Source: Allacma fusca
Lineage: Eukaryota > Arthropoda > Collembola > Symphypleona > Sminthuridae
Direction of reading: 5' to 3'
DNA: 64,000 nucleotides
Assembly (NCBI GenBank): GCA_947179485.1
Contig: OX359248.1
Span: forward strand, 389,501-453,500
The stretch's first letter is position 1; each line of letters starts with the position of its first letter. The position numbers and the translations under genes are program-made. Shown here piece by piece: positions 1-10,865 of this stretch. The notes below the pieces were generated by a model. That model did no database searches. It saw only the letters and a list, made by a program, of their open reading frames with translations, and was not told the DNA's origin.

Positions 1-72
1 AAACAAATTTAAACGCAAACAAAATTAAACGCAAACAAAAGATCAAATTCCATCATTATTTTTTAGAAATCG

Positions 73-648
73 TTACTTCGTTTTAACACTTACTGTTATA
101 GTCTTCGTCACAATAAATCCCATATTATCGGCTTGGCCTAACTGGTGAATAAAAAGTGGTTCTTTTGTATTGTCATCCTTATCTTGCCCTTGAATAATCC
201 ATGATGATGATGGCAGTTTCAGCAGGGATGTATCTCTCTTAATGATTAGGAATATATTATTATTCTCAGAAATTTGTATCTTCGGTTTCTTAGCTTCTAC
301 AAACAATCTTTTTGTGGGAGATTTTCGCTTGTTATTCTTGTCATAATATGATGGTAGTTGGTAGTTTGAAAATTTAGTCGGAATTGCATTAGACTTTAAT
401 GTCCAGCGAGATTGTGCAGGATTCTTAACTTTCACCCCATTTATTTCAATAAATTCATTGTTTTTAATTAAATCTGATTCATGAAAATGTAAATGGCACA
501 GTCTCGACTTGTTAAAATCGAATGGAATTTCTCTCTTCGGAATATTTTTAATCCACAATGCTCGATCAACTGGCCTAGGAGCTTTAAAGAGATGTGTCTT
601 TGCACTGTGGTAGCCCGAATTACATCCCACAACAAAACAAGACACCAT
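73..648 (-). CDS. THAP-domain zinc-finger protein, 191 aa
   Basis: The N-terminus has the C2CH pattern of a THAP DNA-binding domain: C4, C9, W32, C51 and H54, with C51-x2-H54 in CHLHF context. An AVPTxF-like motif (NAIPTKF) lies at residues 87-93. This places the domain at residues 1 to about 93. THAP domains bind DNA through one zinc ion and occur in host regulators and in P-element-type transposases. The remaining ~100 residues are lysine- and serine-rich, and I recognise no domain in them; there is no DDE/RNase H core. The ATG sits directly before the first cysteine, as is usual in this family, and the frame is open to its stop. It could be a small host gene, or the N-terminal exon of a transposase-derived gene. 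No intron evidence is visible. The THAP call is firm; its role is not known. Confidence 0.8.
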   Translation of the reverse strand: MVSCFVVGCNSGYHSAKTHLFKAPRPVDRALWIKNIPKREIPFDFNKSRLCHLHFHESDLIKNNEFIEINGVKVKNPAQSRWTLKSNAIPTKFSNYQLPSYYDKNNKRKSPTKRLFVEAKKPKIQISENNNIFLIIKRDTSLLKLPSSSWIIQGQDKDDNTKEPLFIHQLGQADNMGFIVTKTITVSVKTK

Positions 649-1630
649 TATTAGCTATCACTTAGTTAATTATTAAATTATAGTTAAAAAATAAGGAAAT
701 TGTCCTTCTAAACACATTGTCACTTTCAGGAGCCGGGCGGCATCCGACACGAGCGCCTCTTGTGGAATGTTAACGGCAATGAATTGATATGATCCCGCAA
801 AGTCTAGGCAGTGCAGTCACTATATAATATTCCGCTATGGCTCTGACTGAGACTGAGCAGCCAGCTATTGCATGCATGCAGCTATTTACTCCCTTCCCAA
901 TTGCCTTGCTGATCTAGCTGCTGGCTAAATAAATTTATTACATAATGGGCACAATGGTACGTTTAATGAAATAGGTAAATTATCAAATTGGAAATTAAAG
1001 CATCGCGAAAACCTTTTCCTGCTTCATCATGTAAGGATAGTAAGAGACAATGTCAACACCAATTTCCCCCATCACTGTCCAATAATATTTTTCCAAATTT
1101 GTTTTTTTTTCTTGCCAGCTATTAAACTCGATGATACAGCGACCAAGGAAGTAGAGTAAATACACATTTTTGTTGGGAAAAACATAAATATTGACTATGT
1201 TGGAATTTTTACTGAAGATTCAAAATCGTTTTCAAAATGATCTTCTGACGCTTTTTCTATTCTAATTTTTATATTGACCCCCATTTGGTGAATCTCCAGG
1301 GTCTCTACTTTCAAAATTGTAGGCAGGACCCGCAAAAACAAAGTGTAAGGTTGGAAAAATTCAGCTCCAGAAGCAAAAGCCAGAAAGATAAGAAACCGGG
1401 GAATTTTAACCTTGCCAGGTTGTGTGGCTTTCACAGAATTATTCCAGAACGCCGTTTGTAGACAATTTTATGGGGAAAAATTTGACCCACATGTGAATAT
1501 CATGTAGCATGTGTGATATGAGTAAGTAACGGTGATATTCGAGTTACATTTAAGCACTCACTAACACTAGAACTATAGCTTGAGCAAGATTCATAGAATG
1601 AGTGCGAGTAATGAGTACTAGTGGCAATCA
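649..1630. other. Intergenic, no gene recognised
   Basis: AT-rich DNA upstream of the THAP ORF, with only short spurious frames. At 1500-1625 there is a patch of GAGTGCGAGTAATGAGTAC-type words like those inside the element at 5130-6104. It may be a repeat remnant, but no ends were found. Confidence 0.5.
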
Positions 1631-1800
1631 GAGGTGTCCGTTTGAAATCACCTTCGTTCGTCCCTCAGACGGGGGACCGTTTCCAATTACCCGTTCCTTC
1701 ATCGTTCCGTAAAATGAAGCCTTCTGAATGTTTACCCTTTCTTCACCCTTCCGTCATTCAAATCCTGCTATAATCCTTCCTTCAGCCTTCAAAAAATATT
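1631..1800. repeat. Candidate terminus of a hAT-like element related to 37392-37995
   Basis: It begins CAGAGGTGTCC and runs into CCTTC/GAAGG-type words. The right end of the element at 37392-37995, read inward, begins CAGAGATGACC and then has similar AAAT..CTTCCTTC words. No matching right end or TSD was found, so this looks like a truncated relative. Confidence is low. Confidence 0.3.
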
Positions 1801-2062
1801 TAAATGCCCGAGTCTTTTTTTTCAAAAGAGCCATTCCCATAGTGAAGCATTTTTTTGGAATATGTACATATATTGTATATAAATACAATTTAAATAGTGT
1901 GAGTAATATTGAGGCCAAATATTTTTGGACTATAACCAACCAATCCCAAATTATTAAAAAAATAATTTGGGACTAGTTGAGCTGCGGCACGGTTCCAAAG
2001 CATGAAGCGTGATAGGGCTTTCTGTTTACGGCGAAGGCGCTGCCCTTATATTACGTCGGCAG

Positions 2063-2869
2063 TAGACACGTTCATGCCGTTCCTGTTTAAAATACCGTAA
2101 TTACCGTTACCGTAAAGTGGAAAAACGCCGGTAATATTTTTAACGTACGGTATCGTAAATTAATCCGATTGTGGTAAAAACACGAATATAAGTCGATTTT
2201 TATGGTATGTGGGTAAAGCTATGAAGTAAAAAATCCAACATCAGTTATTCAACAATCAGTTTAGCGTCTTTGATGTCAATTAATGTGAGAGTATTAAATG
2301 TGCAGAAATTGCTTATAAAATAAGCTAGTTTGAAAAAAATCAAATTTCCTTTTTTACATTCATATGAAAAATATGAAAATCATAAAATATAGAAAACGAT
2401 ACCGAATTCTTCGATCTATCTTCTAGTAATTTTTCCTAAGCTAAATCTTTACCGAATTCGGTCGTACTTATATTAATTTAGGAAGTGACTTCCCATCTCT
2501 TTCTCATAACAGGTGAAGTGCCATCATGCCGTCAGACCGACTCAAAAAATGACTCCAAACACTTGAATTACTAGACGCCCGACTTGGTTTAGATTCTAAA
2601 TAATCAGTTCGATGACGTTTTTTCCATATTGACACTACACACAATCTTTATTGTCGAACGAATTCCTTTCATTTTTGAGTTTAACTCTTTTTAATGAAAA
2701 TTCGAGTATGTAACACCACAATTTTATGAGCCTTCCGCTAGACTGACGATATCGTATGGAGTTACGATATCGCTTCAAAAACCCGAGAATTATCGTACCT
2801 AAACCGTACCTAAATTTTTTACGGTAATTACGGTATTACCGTACTACGATACCGTAGTTGACATGTCTA
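2063..2869. mobile_element. hAT-like non-autonomous element, TACCG-word type
   Basis: An 807 bp element flanked by perfect 8 bp direct repeats GTCGGCAG (2055-2062 and 2870-2877). The ends are TAGACACGTTCA on the left and, read inward, TAGACATGTCAA on the right. Eight-base TSDs and TAG/CAG-type ends are typical of the hAT superfamily. The regions just inside both ends are rich in ACCGTAATTACCGTAC-type words, while the middle is ordinary AT-rich DNA. There is no transposase ORF, so it would depend on an element elsewhere. Confidence 0.82.
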
Positions 2870-2964
2870 GTCGGCAGGGGCCTCCACTCCTCATCCACTA
2901 CAGCGAGCAAAGCAATGCTTGCATGCTGGCTGTATGTATTCGCATACAATCCATGCGTGCTTGG

Positions 2965-3465
2965 TAACATGTGCACAACGCCTTAACTAGGTATGTATAT
3001 AAATTAACCGTTTCGGATTTCCTCCGATTTGACTGCCGGCAGATGCAAATATGCACTTTTTCCAAATTTTAAAATGTAGTTTATATTCTTCCCTTGAGTT
3101 TAGACTGTTTAAAAAGTGCATATTTGCGTCTGCCGGCACTCAAAAAAAATTGCATAGTGTCAAAAATGTGCAGATGATTTTGTTAAAAAATCCGAAATTT
3201 TGATTTTACAATGGGGAAAAATCATGAGTGCAGTAGTTAATGGGAGAATATATTTGAGATAGCCATTTTTTAATATTCAAATTGGTAAGGCTGTAATAAA
3301 TTATTGTATTTTTCGGGTTTTTTTGGTTTTTTGACCTTCCCATTGGGATTCGCGGCAAAAATAAAATTGTAGATTTTTTTTCATTCAATTACGCATCTGA
3401 TGGGCCCTATAAAAATAAAAATATTTTATAAAATAGTGACCTTCACGGGTGGCCCTTTTCAAAAA
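2965..3465 (+). repeat. Dispersed repeat copy A, with internal hairpin
   Basis: This copy matches the minus strand of 28145-28615 over most of its length, with substitutions and indels. Shared landmarks are the ACGCCTTAA terminus, GTATATAAATTA, CGTTTCGGAT, the TGCCGGCA hairpin and the block around CCAATTTGAATATTAAAAAA. No ORF is conserved, so it is probably a non-autonomous element of unknown class. Confidence 0.6.
3034..3138. repeat. Hairpin with 28 bp arms inside dispersed repeat A
   Basis: Arms at 3034-3061 and 3111-3138 pair with one mismatch around a 49-base loop; both start with TGCCGGCAGA on their own strand. The corresponding hairpin in the other copy (about 28439-28547) is more degraded. 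Confidence 0.8.
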
Positions 3466-4397
3466 AACAGACTCGCCCTTCATGCGTTACCTTCCTTTCC
3501 TTGTTCATTCATTTATCGTAAATCTTTAACACAAGTCACGAAATCAGAGCTTCAAACTTCAAATTTTTTACCGCTGAAAAACTAATAATTAGTTGGGAAT
3601 TAATTGCAATTATTGCAGATTATCAGCATGTATGTATGCACAGTGAAGGGAATAAAATGCTTACATGCTCCGGGTATCATGCTGCCAATTAAAGGCGTGG
3701 CTTGCGGGTGAAAACTCGGGGCGGGCCTCGGCCCGTCCCGCCCGTGCGGGTAATGCGCAGGTTCGGGCTTAAACATTTTTTGTGTTGCAAGTTGCGGTTC
3801 GGGCTGGGTTGTTGTTACTATTTGTTACTACAGTATTATTGGGCCAAAGTGACTATGATAAGTAACGACTTTAAGTCACTTTGCCCCGAAATTGTTATTT
3901 TTGCCACCAGCTGTGAAATCAGGACTAAATTCAAGGTCATCAGGTGACCCTGGGTCAAATCAGGTCAGTCCTGATCAAACCAGGACTTGTGGGCACACTA
4001 GTATGCAGGGATGTGATGAGCCATAATGCTGAACATGACCGTTGACAACTTTTAAAATCATTTTTTCAGATGCTCGAGCTCGATGGACTACGCAATCAAA
4101 CAGTGCCTCTCTCTCAAGCATTTCATTTTCATCAAAATTGTTGAGAGAGAATCTAAGAAACTGCAATTATATATAGGGGACATACACATATAACGTTATC
4201 ATATGGGTGGGTGGTCAAAATTGAAAATGTTAACTCATGCTAACTGTATACACGGGTCATTGAGAAGAATTATAACGGTATCATTGAATGCACCCAAAAA
4301 CTATCTTTTCATATCAAACAGTACTCAGTTACTGGGCTATCTACAATAAAATGAGAAACTACAAACAAAGACCAGGAGTAAATCATTGTGTGCCAAC
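3466..4397. other. Intergenic, no gene; short GC-rich patch
   Basis: Mostly AT-rich. At 3690-3790 there is a GC-rich block (GGGCGGGCC, CCCGCCCG) resembling the ends of the element at 4398-6216. At 3915-3990 a run of CAGGTCA/TCCTGATC words can fold on itself. Neither has clear ends. Confidence 0.4.
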
Positions 4398-4692
4398 TAG
4401 AGCATCTCGGGCGGTTAAAATTTACGGGTAAGCCCGCAAAAAGCCCGGCCCGCACGGGCTTCGAGCGGGTACGGGTAAAAATTATTACGTTTGACGGGTT
4501 ACGGGCGGGTACGGTCTTTTCATCGCGGTTAAAAAAGACCGTGAAAGCCCGTAAAAGCCCGTGAGAAATTCCATTAGTTGTGAATGCAGGAGCAGCGGTT
4601 GTGAATGTACATAGACTTGAATCACTTGAATGACTTGAACGAATTTCAGACGTTTGCAATAAATTTTAGCTTTCAACCAAACTAAGGCTTGT

Positions 4693-4747
4693 TGTACGAT
4701 AGAGCATCACCCCGTGGGATATTTTAGGCCCGTGCTCGTCTGTACGA
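4693..4747. repeat. Orphan transposon terminus flanked by 7 bp repeats
   Basis: Bases 4700-4736 repeat, in opposite orientation, the right end of the surrounding element (reading TAGAGCATCACCCCGTGG inward). This 41 bp scrap is bracketed by TGTACGA at 4693-4699 and 4741-4747. It looks like the remnant of an internally deleted copy or an abortive insertion. Confidence 0.55.
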
Positions 4748-4750
4748 CTG

Positions 4751-4817
4751 TTACTAAATAACAAAGGCAGGTATGCAAGAAAAGCTTTCTTGCATACCTG
4801 CCTTTGTTATTTAGTAA
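4751..4817. repeat. Near-perfect 67-base hairpin
   Basis: The sequence is self-complementary around AAGCTT at 4782-4787, with a single bulged base. Each arm is about 33 bases and begins TTACTAAATAACAAAGG from the outside. It lies inside the outer hAT-like element, and no gene overlaps it. Confidence 0.85.
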
Positions 4818-5129
4818 GTTTCACTTCGCTCTTCATTACTGTGGAAGAGACATTTAGTCTAGAAGATGAATCCTGCTAGTAGTTCAAGTATTTGTAATAA
4901 GAATCCAGAAGTTAACATTGTAATAAATTCAAGAACGCCACCAGAAGTGCTTACCAAACCCGAAATATCAGCATAAGCTTTTGTATTGCCTTCTTAATAA
5001 ACAAGGTAGTTTAACGACTGTATGTAACAGTCAAGAACACCAATAATTTAAAATACAGTTTTTCAGTATTTAAGATGTATGGTATTTGCGGGCGGGCTAC
5101 GGGCTTTTTTTAATTTTGCGGGCCGGGCC

Positions 5130-6104
5130 CATAGATGCACATTTTCTTTCGCACTCGCACTCCACTTGCACTCAGTACAAATTGAATGAACAGCCCTCAT
5201 CCTCACACTGATATGTTAAACATTGTCAAGTCTGCACTCACACTCGTCCTCATGAGGACAGAAGAATATAATTTGATCCTCGCACTCCCACTCATGAGTG
5301 CATTTGATATGTATATATGTATACATACCTGACTTATCCATTTGCAATACATTCAAATAATTATGTTCGGTGTTTATTTTTACATGTAATTTTATTATGT
5401 TAATCAGCAAATAAAACTACATGTATCACTTTCAAAACGCTTTTTCAGGTTGGAATATTTTTACGACCAGAAAATGATTAGTTTGAAATGATTAACACAC
5501 ATGAGTCAATAACAAATGCTTGCAATGACTACGAATACGATAAAGGCTAAATGCTGCAAATTGTTATTTGCAAAGGTTTAGTTTAACGATGCGAAAATTA
5601 CGGTAACACAAAATATTTTCAATTGCAGATCTTTTGAACCTAGATTGTTTTTATTTGAGCAAGTCTCCGCATGGTTTTAAAAACAGTTTTTCGCTTTTTT
5701 ACTATTGTTCTCATTCATTTTTTGAATCATAAGATTGACACAAGATTATTATGACTGAACTATTAACGGATGCAATTCTCAATCATATTCACTGAACGAT
5801 TTTGTTTCGTTTCTATTTTGCGTAATTGTACAGAATTGTATATACGACATATACAAACCTAGCATTAAATTGCATTTTTTACACTGGAGTGCAGAATATT
5901 GCATTTGTTTAAAAAATGAGTATATTTTAGTGTTCTCGTCCTCGCACTCATTAATAAACAAATCTGTGGTATGTACTCGCACTCATGATTATGAGTGCAC
6001 GGTTGTAATAACATGCACTCGTCCTCAAAGTAAACTCGTGAGTACACTGAGTGTGAGGTGAGTGCGAGTGCTGCACTCTGTCCTCATGAGGATGTGCATC
6101 TATG
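5130..6104. mobile_element. Inner hAT-like element, GCACTCGCACTC-word type
   Basis: Perfect TIRs of 13 bp (CATAGATGCACAT) and perfect 8 bp TSDs GCCGGGCC (5122-5129 and 6105-6112). The TSD derives from the GC-rich arm of the outer element, so this insertion is younger. Regions inside both ends are dense in CACTCATGAGTGCGAGTG-type words. The 975 bp body has no credible ORF. Confidence 0.85.
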
Positions 6105-6224
6105 GCCGGGCCGGGCTTTTTTGATAAACATTAATTTCGGGCCGGGCGGGTACGGGTAAAACGTTACGAGCCACGGGCGGGCACGGGCCTAAAATATCCC
6201 ACGGGGTGATGCTCTAGTGCCAAC

Positions 6225-6828
6225 AGACCGTGGTTAATGGACCGTTAACATTCGTTACATTCAAGTCACTCAATGTAATCCGCGTGTACATTAGCTGGGA
6301 TACAGACAACTTTGAGTAACATTGTCTCATTTAATTAATAAAATCTTTTACCAAAATTGTGTACACCAAAGAAACAAATTTGGGCTAGTACCTAAAAGGG
6401 TCAACGCCAAAATAGCCAGAACTGAGAAGCACTCTTTGTGAAACAAATTGCGAAAAGGGTGGAAGGAAACCTACCCAAATAAACCAAGTAGGTGTTAAAG
6501 CAGTATTGTAATTGGTGAACAGAAAGAGACTAGACTAGTCTATTGCTACTTAAACATACGGCTGACTTGACAAGACTTGACTAGTTGCGGGTCTATACTT
6601 CAAAGTATAGACTAGATTTGACTAGGTAGCCTGGCGGGCAGCAGTGGTTTGTATGGGTCTTGAGAAAATAAATAGCAGTGCCATAATTTTAAATTTTGGT
6701 GCGGTTTGGCTTGTGCATGCTAACGTTAGCAGTAGGTCGTCTATTTCCTCAAAGCTAACCAATGATAACCAAAAGGTACGTGGGTCTAAATTATGACGAA
6801 AAATGATAACGTTATATATGTATGTCCC
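6225..6828. other. Intergenic, no gene; GACTAGTC-rich patch
   Basis: No coding signal. At about 6528-6640 there are many TAGACTAGTCT/GACTTGAC words and a small perfect hairpin around GTCTATACTTCAAAGTATAGAC. It may be another simple-word element, but no TIR or TSD pair was found. Confidence 0.4.
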
Positions 6829-6832
6829 TTAA

Positions 6833-7351
6833 CCCTTTACAGGCCAAGAAATTGTAGCTGCACGATAGGTCAACCCCTGGCCAGAGTGGCCAGGCTCCTT
6901 ACATAGCATATATATAGGCAAAGGGCTCGTCACATATTACATACAATTGGTCTGTTTCGACAAAGGCGCAGATTTGTAACACCCATGTGTGGCGAGTAGA
7001 AGAAACCTCTATGTACTTCAAGTATTACATTGCTTATCTAGCACATAGTAGTAATAATAGTACATTTCTAGTAAGCAAGAAGTGTGTACATGGCCCCTGT
7101 GTTTAATATACGGCCATATACACGGCATTGAAAATGGCCGTCACTTTCTTTTTCTCTAAAATATAAAAAATTCCAGCAGTCACAGTAATTAAGTTTTTTA
7201 GCTACAATTTTTAGGGTTCATTCATAAAATCATGGGGAACGATTAAAAAAATTCCTAAGATTCTAGTTAACAGTTTTACTGTCATTTTGTTAACTTTACT
7301 CTGAAAAATGAATGCTTTGGTCAGCGTGGCCGGGGGTTGGCCTGTATAGGG
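6833..7351. mobile_element. piggyBac-like MITE, 519 bp
   Basis: It is bracketed by TTAA (6829-6832 and 7352-7355). The ends read inward as CCCTTTACAGGCCA and CCCTATACAGGCCA, which differ at one position. A second inverted pair inside the ends (GGTCAACCCCTGGCCA and its near-complement) extends the symmetry. A TTAA target and CCCT ends are the hallmarks of piggyBac-type elements. No transposase is encoded. Confidence 0.8.
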
Positions 7352-7355
7352 TTAA

Positions 7356-7689
7356 GAGGGAACAAGCCAAATGTACTAAAAATCAGCAATTTTTTTCAAG
7401 ATCTTGTGCCAGACGAAAACAAACAAGACCAGTAACCAACCTTATTCCTGGAAGAAAAGTGTTATGTAACATCAAAATATGGCCATTTCCATACGTGGAT
7501 CTCCATTACGCGCCTCCTGGATCCTGCATTATTAACGTTACCATCAGAATATCGTCGATGAAGACGCAAAATCATCCATACGCATCTTCGAGTAAAATCA
7601 AAATTGTTTACATATATTTTTGCTCTAATCAACTGGATGCAAGTCACATTCAACTTAAAATCGTCTACTTGAGGTATTTGCTAAAATAA
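7356..7689. other. Intergenic, no recognised gene
   Basis: An open frame (7312-7689) crosses the end of the piggyBac-like MITE, begins inside it and matches no family I know, so it is treated as chance. Confidence 0.4.
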
Positions 7690-8249
7690 AAATAAATTAC
7701 GTACAGGTACAGACACAGACATTTAGTTTTCATATCATCACGTAGATCCTTGTGATTGAATAGAAACTTCATGTATATCATTTTCTTTTTAATTTTAGAG
7801 CAAGCAGTCGGTCAATCAAGTCTTAATTTGTAGTAAAAAAAAAGTACATTGCGAAATCGGATTATAGTTGAATACATGAATATCGTGGTACAAGCCATTA
7901 AACTTCCTTAATTTTCGAAATGAGTCTAACCTTCCTTCGAGAAAGAGTTCCGTGATTTCGAGCCTTCATTTGTTGCAATTTTACAAGTTGTAAAGATATT
8001 ATTATTTTAACCAAGTCGTTTTTTGTAGTCAAATAAACATCTACTGACGTTGGGTTCCAGTCGAATCGGACACGACTGTACAATATGCCGGGGTACACAA
8101 AAGCATTTCCGCAGTGGAACCATTCGATTTAAGCCGATGTGGATAGCTCTCGCTATAAGATTATACCTTAAAGTTGCCACTTTAAAGGTAACGTTTTAAA
8201 ATGATGGGATTTCGAAGTGTTTCTGTTGGTGATGGGAAAGGAACGGGAC

Positions 8250-8522
8250 AATTTTGCTTATCCCCCGAGGTTAATCTTATCTTTCCCGATATACTGTACT
8301 GTCCGATTCGACTGGATTCCCATGTAGGTTTAAGTAAATTTGACTACAAAAAACTGATTAATTTTAATGAAATCTAACGTTTTGCAACAAGTCTTTCATT
8401 CAGAATGAGTTAATTCTTTTACGATTTCAGGAAGGTTCAGGTCTGGTACTACGATACCCAGTCAACAATTGGCGATTTGTTGGAAATGGCTGTTGGGGCA
8501 ACATTGGGCCAGCGCTGGCCCA
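8250..8522 (-). repeat. Left arm of a 273 bp perfect inverted duplication
   Basis: Base-by-base comparison shows this segment is exactly the reverse complement of 12121-12393, with no mismatch or gap. It comprises part of one array unit plus just over half of the palindromic MITE at 8457-8629. Neighbouring array units are far more diverged. Confidence 0.93.
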
Positions 8523-8629
8523 ATGTTGCCCCAACGGCCATTTCCAACAAATCGCCAACTAGGCTCAAAGTTCAAGTTGTTCCAAGACGAACAATTTTAA
8601 ATGTTGGCGAATGGTAATTGTTCACTGGG
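8457..8629. mobile_element. Tc1/mariner-like MITE with palindromic core
   Basis: A 173 bp insertion between duplicated TA dinucleotides (8455-8456 and 8630-8631). The ends are CCCAGTCAACAATT and, inward from the right, CCCAGTGAACAATT. Removing it with one TA restores the reading ACGATAGGATTCAAC seen in other array units, which supports a real insertion. The core is a GC-rich 90 bp palindrome. Confidence 0.75.
8469..8558. repeat. 90 bp near-perfect palindrome
   Basis: Two 45-base arms meet between 8513 and 8514 in GGCCAGC/GCTGGCC and differ at one position. There is no loop, so the DNA could extrude as a cruciform. Confidence 0.93.
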
Positions 8630-9191
8630 TAGGATTCAACTACAATTGAAATCCTATCATTATAAAAGAACCTTTTAAAGTGATAACTCAAAAAGGTGTA
8701 ATCATACAGGGGGAATTATCAACATTAGTTTGAATGGAATGATCGAACTGGTTGTGAGCACAAAATTTTGGCTTCCACGACATACTGTACTAACCCGTCC
8801 GATTCGACTCGCATGAAATGTAAGTTGAAGCGGATTTGATTACACAAGAACTACTCGGTTAAAAAGGAAAGATATAATGACTAGCACAGTCGGACCACCC
8901 CATTTAAACCATTGAAGATAAGGTACTCCTTAGATTGAAGGCATTTCGGAATGGATATGTTCGTAACGGGAACGGGGCGGGACAATTTTAGAATCAAATA
9001 TTGTCCCCGTGTTATTTCGTGACGGTCTCACAGGTTACTATAAACAGCCTCCACCAGTGTCGGTTCTTCAAGTATATACGGTTGAATTTCGTGAGAAGAA
9101 TTTCATTCCGACCACGCTACACCGTCGAGACAAGCACTGTGTGTGTTAGTTAACAATAGTTTATTACTTAAGCATCTTATGTTGTTACAAG

Positions 9192-9714
9192 CAGGGTTGG
9201 GTTTTTTTCAAAAAAACCAAACAACCAGGTTTTTTTGGTTTAAACCAAACAACCAGGTTTTTTTGGTTTAAACCAGGTTTTTTTGGTTTAAACAAATTTT
9301 CAATCCAAAACTTTCATTAATATGCAAAAACATGTGAATTTGAGCAAATTTACTTATTTCCCAAACTCAGTAAGTACCACAAAGCATTAAATATTTAATA
9401 ATTTAGATGTAATTTTAACGATAACTTTGCAGCATAAACACAAGTTTGGCATTTTTCATTTTACAAACGATTCCGAGTTTCTAAATGTACAAGACTAAAA
9501 GCTAATAGTATTATTTACTTCACTAAAGTTTAACAACACAATATCAGTTACTGCACAAGTTTTGTGCACGACGAAATATAAGCATTTTGGATTGAAAATA
9601 TTAAAATTTTAGGTGTTTGGTTTAAACCATTGGTTTTTATAAAAAAAACCGTTTGGTTTAAACTATGGTTTAAACCATGGTGTAAATCATTTGGTTTAAA
9701 CCAAACCAACCCTG
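9192..9714. mobile_element. hAT-like element, GGTTTAAACC-word type
   Basis: Perfect 8 bp TSDs GTTACAAG (9184-9191 and 9715-9722). The ends read CAGGGTTGGG and, inward from the right, CAGGGTTGGT. The terminal ~110 bp on each side are built from TTTTTTGGTTTAAACCA-type words; the middle is unrelated AT-rich DNA. At 523 bp it has no transposase. Confidence 0.87.
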
Positions 9715-9964
9715 GTTACAAGCAAAGGTATGCTCCGAAATATTATTATAGTTAAATCATATCGTCGTACCAGCCTTCAGTCTTCCTGCTTTTTGCAAAT
9801 GAATTGTTCACCCTTTTATCACCCTTCCTCTAAGAAAGAATTCCGTGACTTCGAGTCGTTCAAGTTATCAATTATTGCAATATTTTAGAAATATAAAAGA
9901 TATCTTAATATTTATTTAACCGATTTTTATTTTTGTAGTATTTTCTCCAAACCTAAATTGGAAA

Positions 9965-10865
9965 CAGGGGTGGATTTACGGGGTGGCCCACCCTGGCCCG
10001 GTCAGGGTAAAAAATTTAGGTCCAGGGTAAAACAAAACGTTGACTAAGACCCTCAGATTGCAGACATCAAGTGTAAAGGCCCACAAATCTATTTTGAGAG
10101 TTAGGGCCAGTGCTCTCAGTTAGACACCCGTACTTACTCTTTACTCATAATTTTGTCTCTCATGATGTCCAGTACTTACTTTTTAATTACTCAGGGGCTT
10201 CATGGTGGCTATCTTACTTACTCTTTACTCCCTCAAAATTTCGGGTCGCAGTGTAATACTTACTCTTTACTTACTTATTCGCAAAAATAAGCTGATTTTA
10301 CTTACTCTTTACTTACTTTTGACTGCATAGTACTCAAGTAATACTTACTCATTTTGAAATATAATCCACATCACTGCCATCTTTGGTAGTGTAGTCAACG
10401 ACTGAAGCTAACGAGATGCATCGTCGCAAGTATTTAAAGGCATTGTTTGCCTATGGCCTGTGTTATCTGCCTCCATAAGCCATATATAAGTCATGGATAT
10501 TGTCGGAGAACATTTTTTCTATGGTAGTTACTCCAGTAAAGAAGAGTTTACTTACTCTATACTTACTTTTTGATACTTTGCAGTTCGTCTTACTTACTCA
10601 TTACTTACATTGCACTGGGGAATGAGTGTTCGTACTTACTCTTTACTTACTTAAACATGAACCTTTTTAAAATTACTTACTTATTACTTACTCATACTTG
10701 CCGATGTGAGTACGAGTAAGTACAATACTTACTTACTCATACTTGCCGATGTGAGTACGAGTAAGTACAATACTTACTTACTCACTTCATGAAAAATTCG
10801 AGTAATGAGTAAAATTGAGAGCACTGGTTAGGGCTAGGGTAAAAACTTTTATTAATCCACCCCTG
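9965..10865. mobile_element. hAT-like element with CAGGGGTGGATT ends, hosting a nested insertion
   Basis: The ends are CAGGGGTGGATT and, inward from the right, CAGGGGTGGATT, a perfect 12 bp TIR. The flanks ATTGGAAA and ATTGAAAG form an imperfect 8 bp TSD. Inside the left end is GGGGTGGCCCACCCTGGCCC; a diverged partial copy of this end lies at 13557. Most of the body is a younger insertion at 10108-10826. Confidence 0.75.
10108..10826. mobile_element. hAT-like element, ACTTACTC-word type, nested
   Basis: Perfect 8 bp TSDs GTTAGGGC (10100-10107 and 10827-10834), with ends CAGTGCTCTCA on both sides read inward. Nearly the whole left and right thirds are TACTTACTCTTTACTTAC-type repeats; a GTGAGTACGAGTAAGTACAA unit is tandemly doubled near 10700-10780. 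The TSD is made from the host element at 9965-10865, so this is the later insertion. Confidence 0.88.

Larger units (their letters stand above)
4398..6216. mobile_element. Outer hAT-like element, GC-rich CGGGTACGGG-word type, carrying a nested insertion
   Basis: It is flanked by perfect 8 bp repeats GTGCCAAC (4390-4397 and 6217-6224). Both ends start TAGAGCATC when read inward. The outer ~100 bp on each side are made of GGGCGGGTACGGGTAAAA-type words and stand out as GC-rich islands in AT-rich DNA. The middle contains an internal copy of the right terminus (4700), a long hairpin (4751-4817) and a second element (5130-6104) inserted into the right-hand GC-rich arm. No transposase is encoded. 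Confidence 0.75.

Noticed and set aside
7312-7689. 125-codon ORF on the plus strand
   Set aside because: It starts inside a piggyBac-like MITE, runs out of it, and has no recognisable motif.
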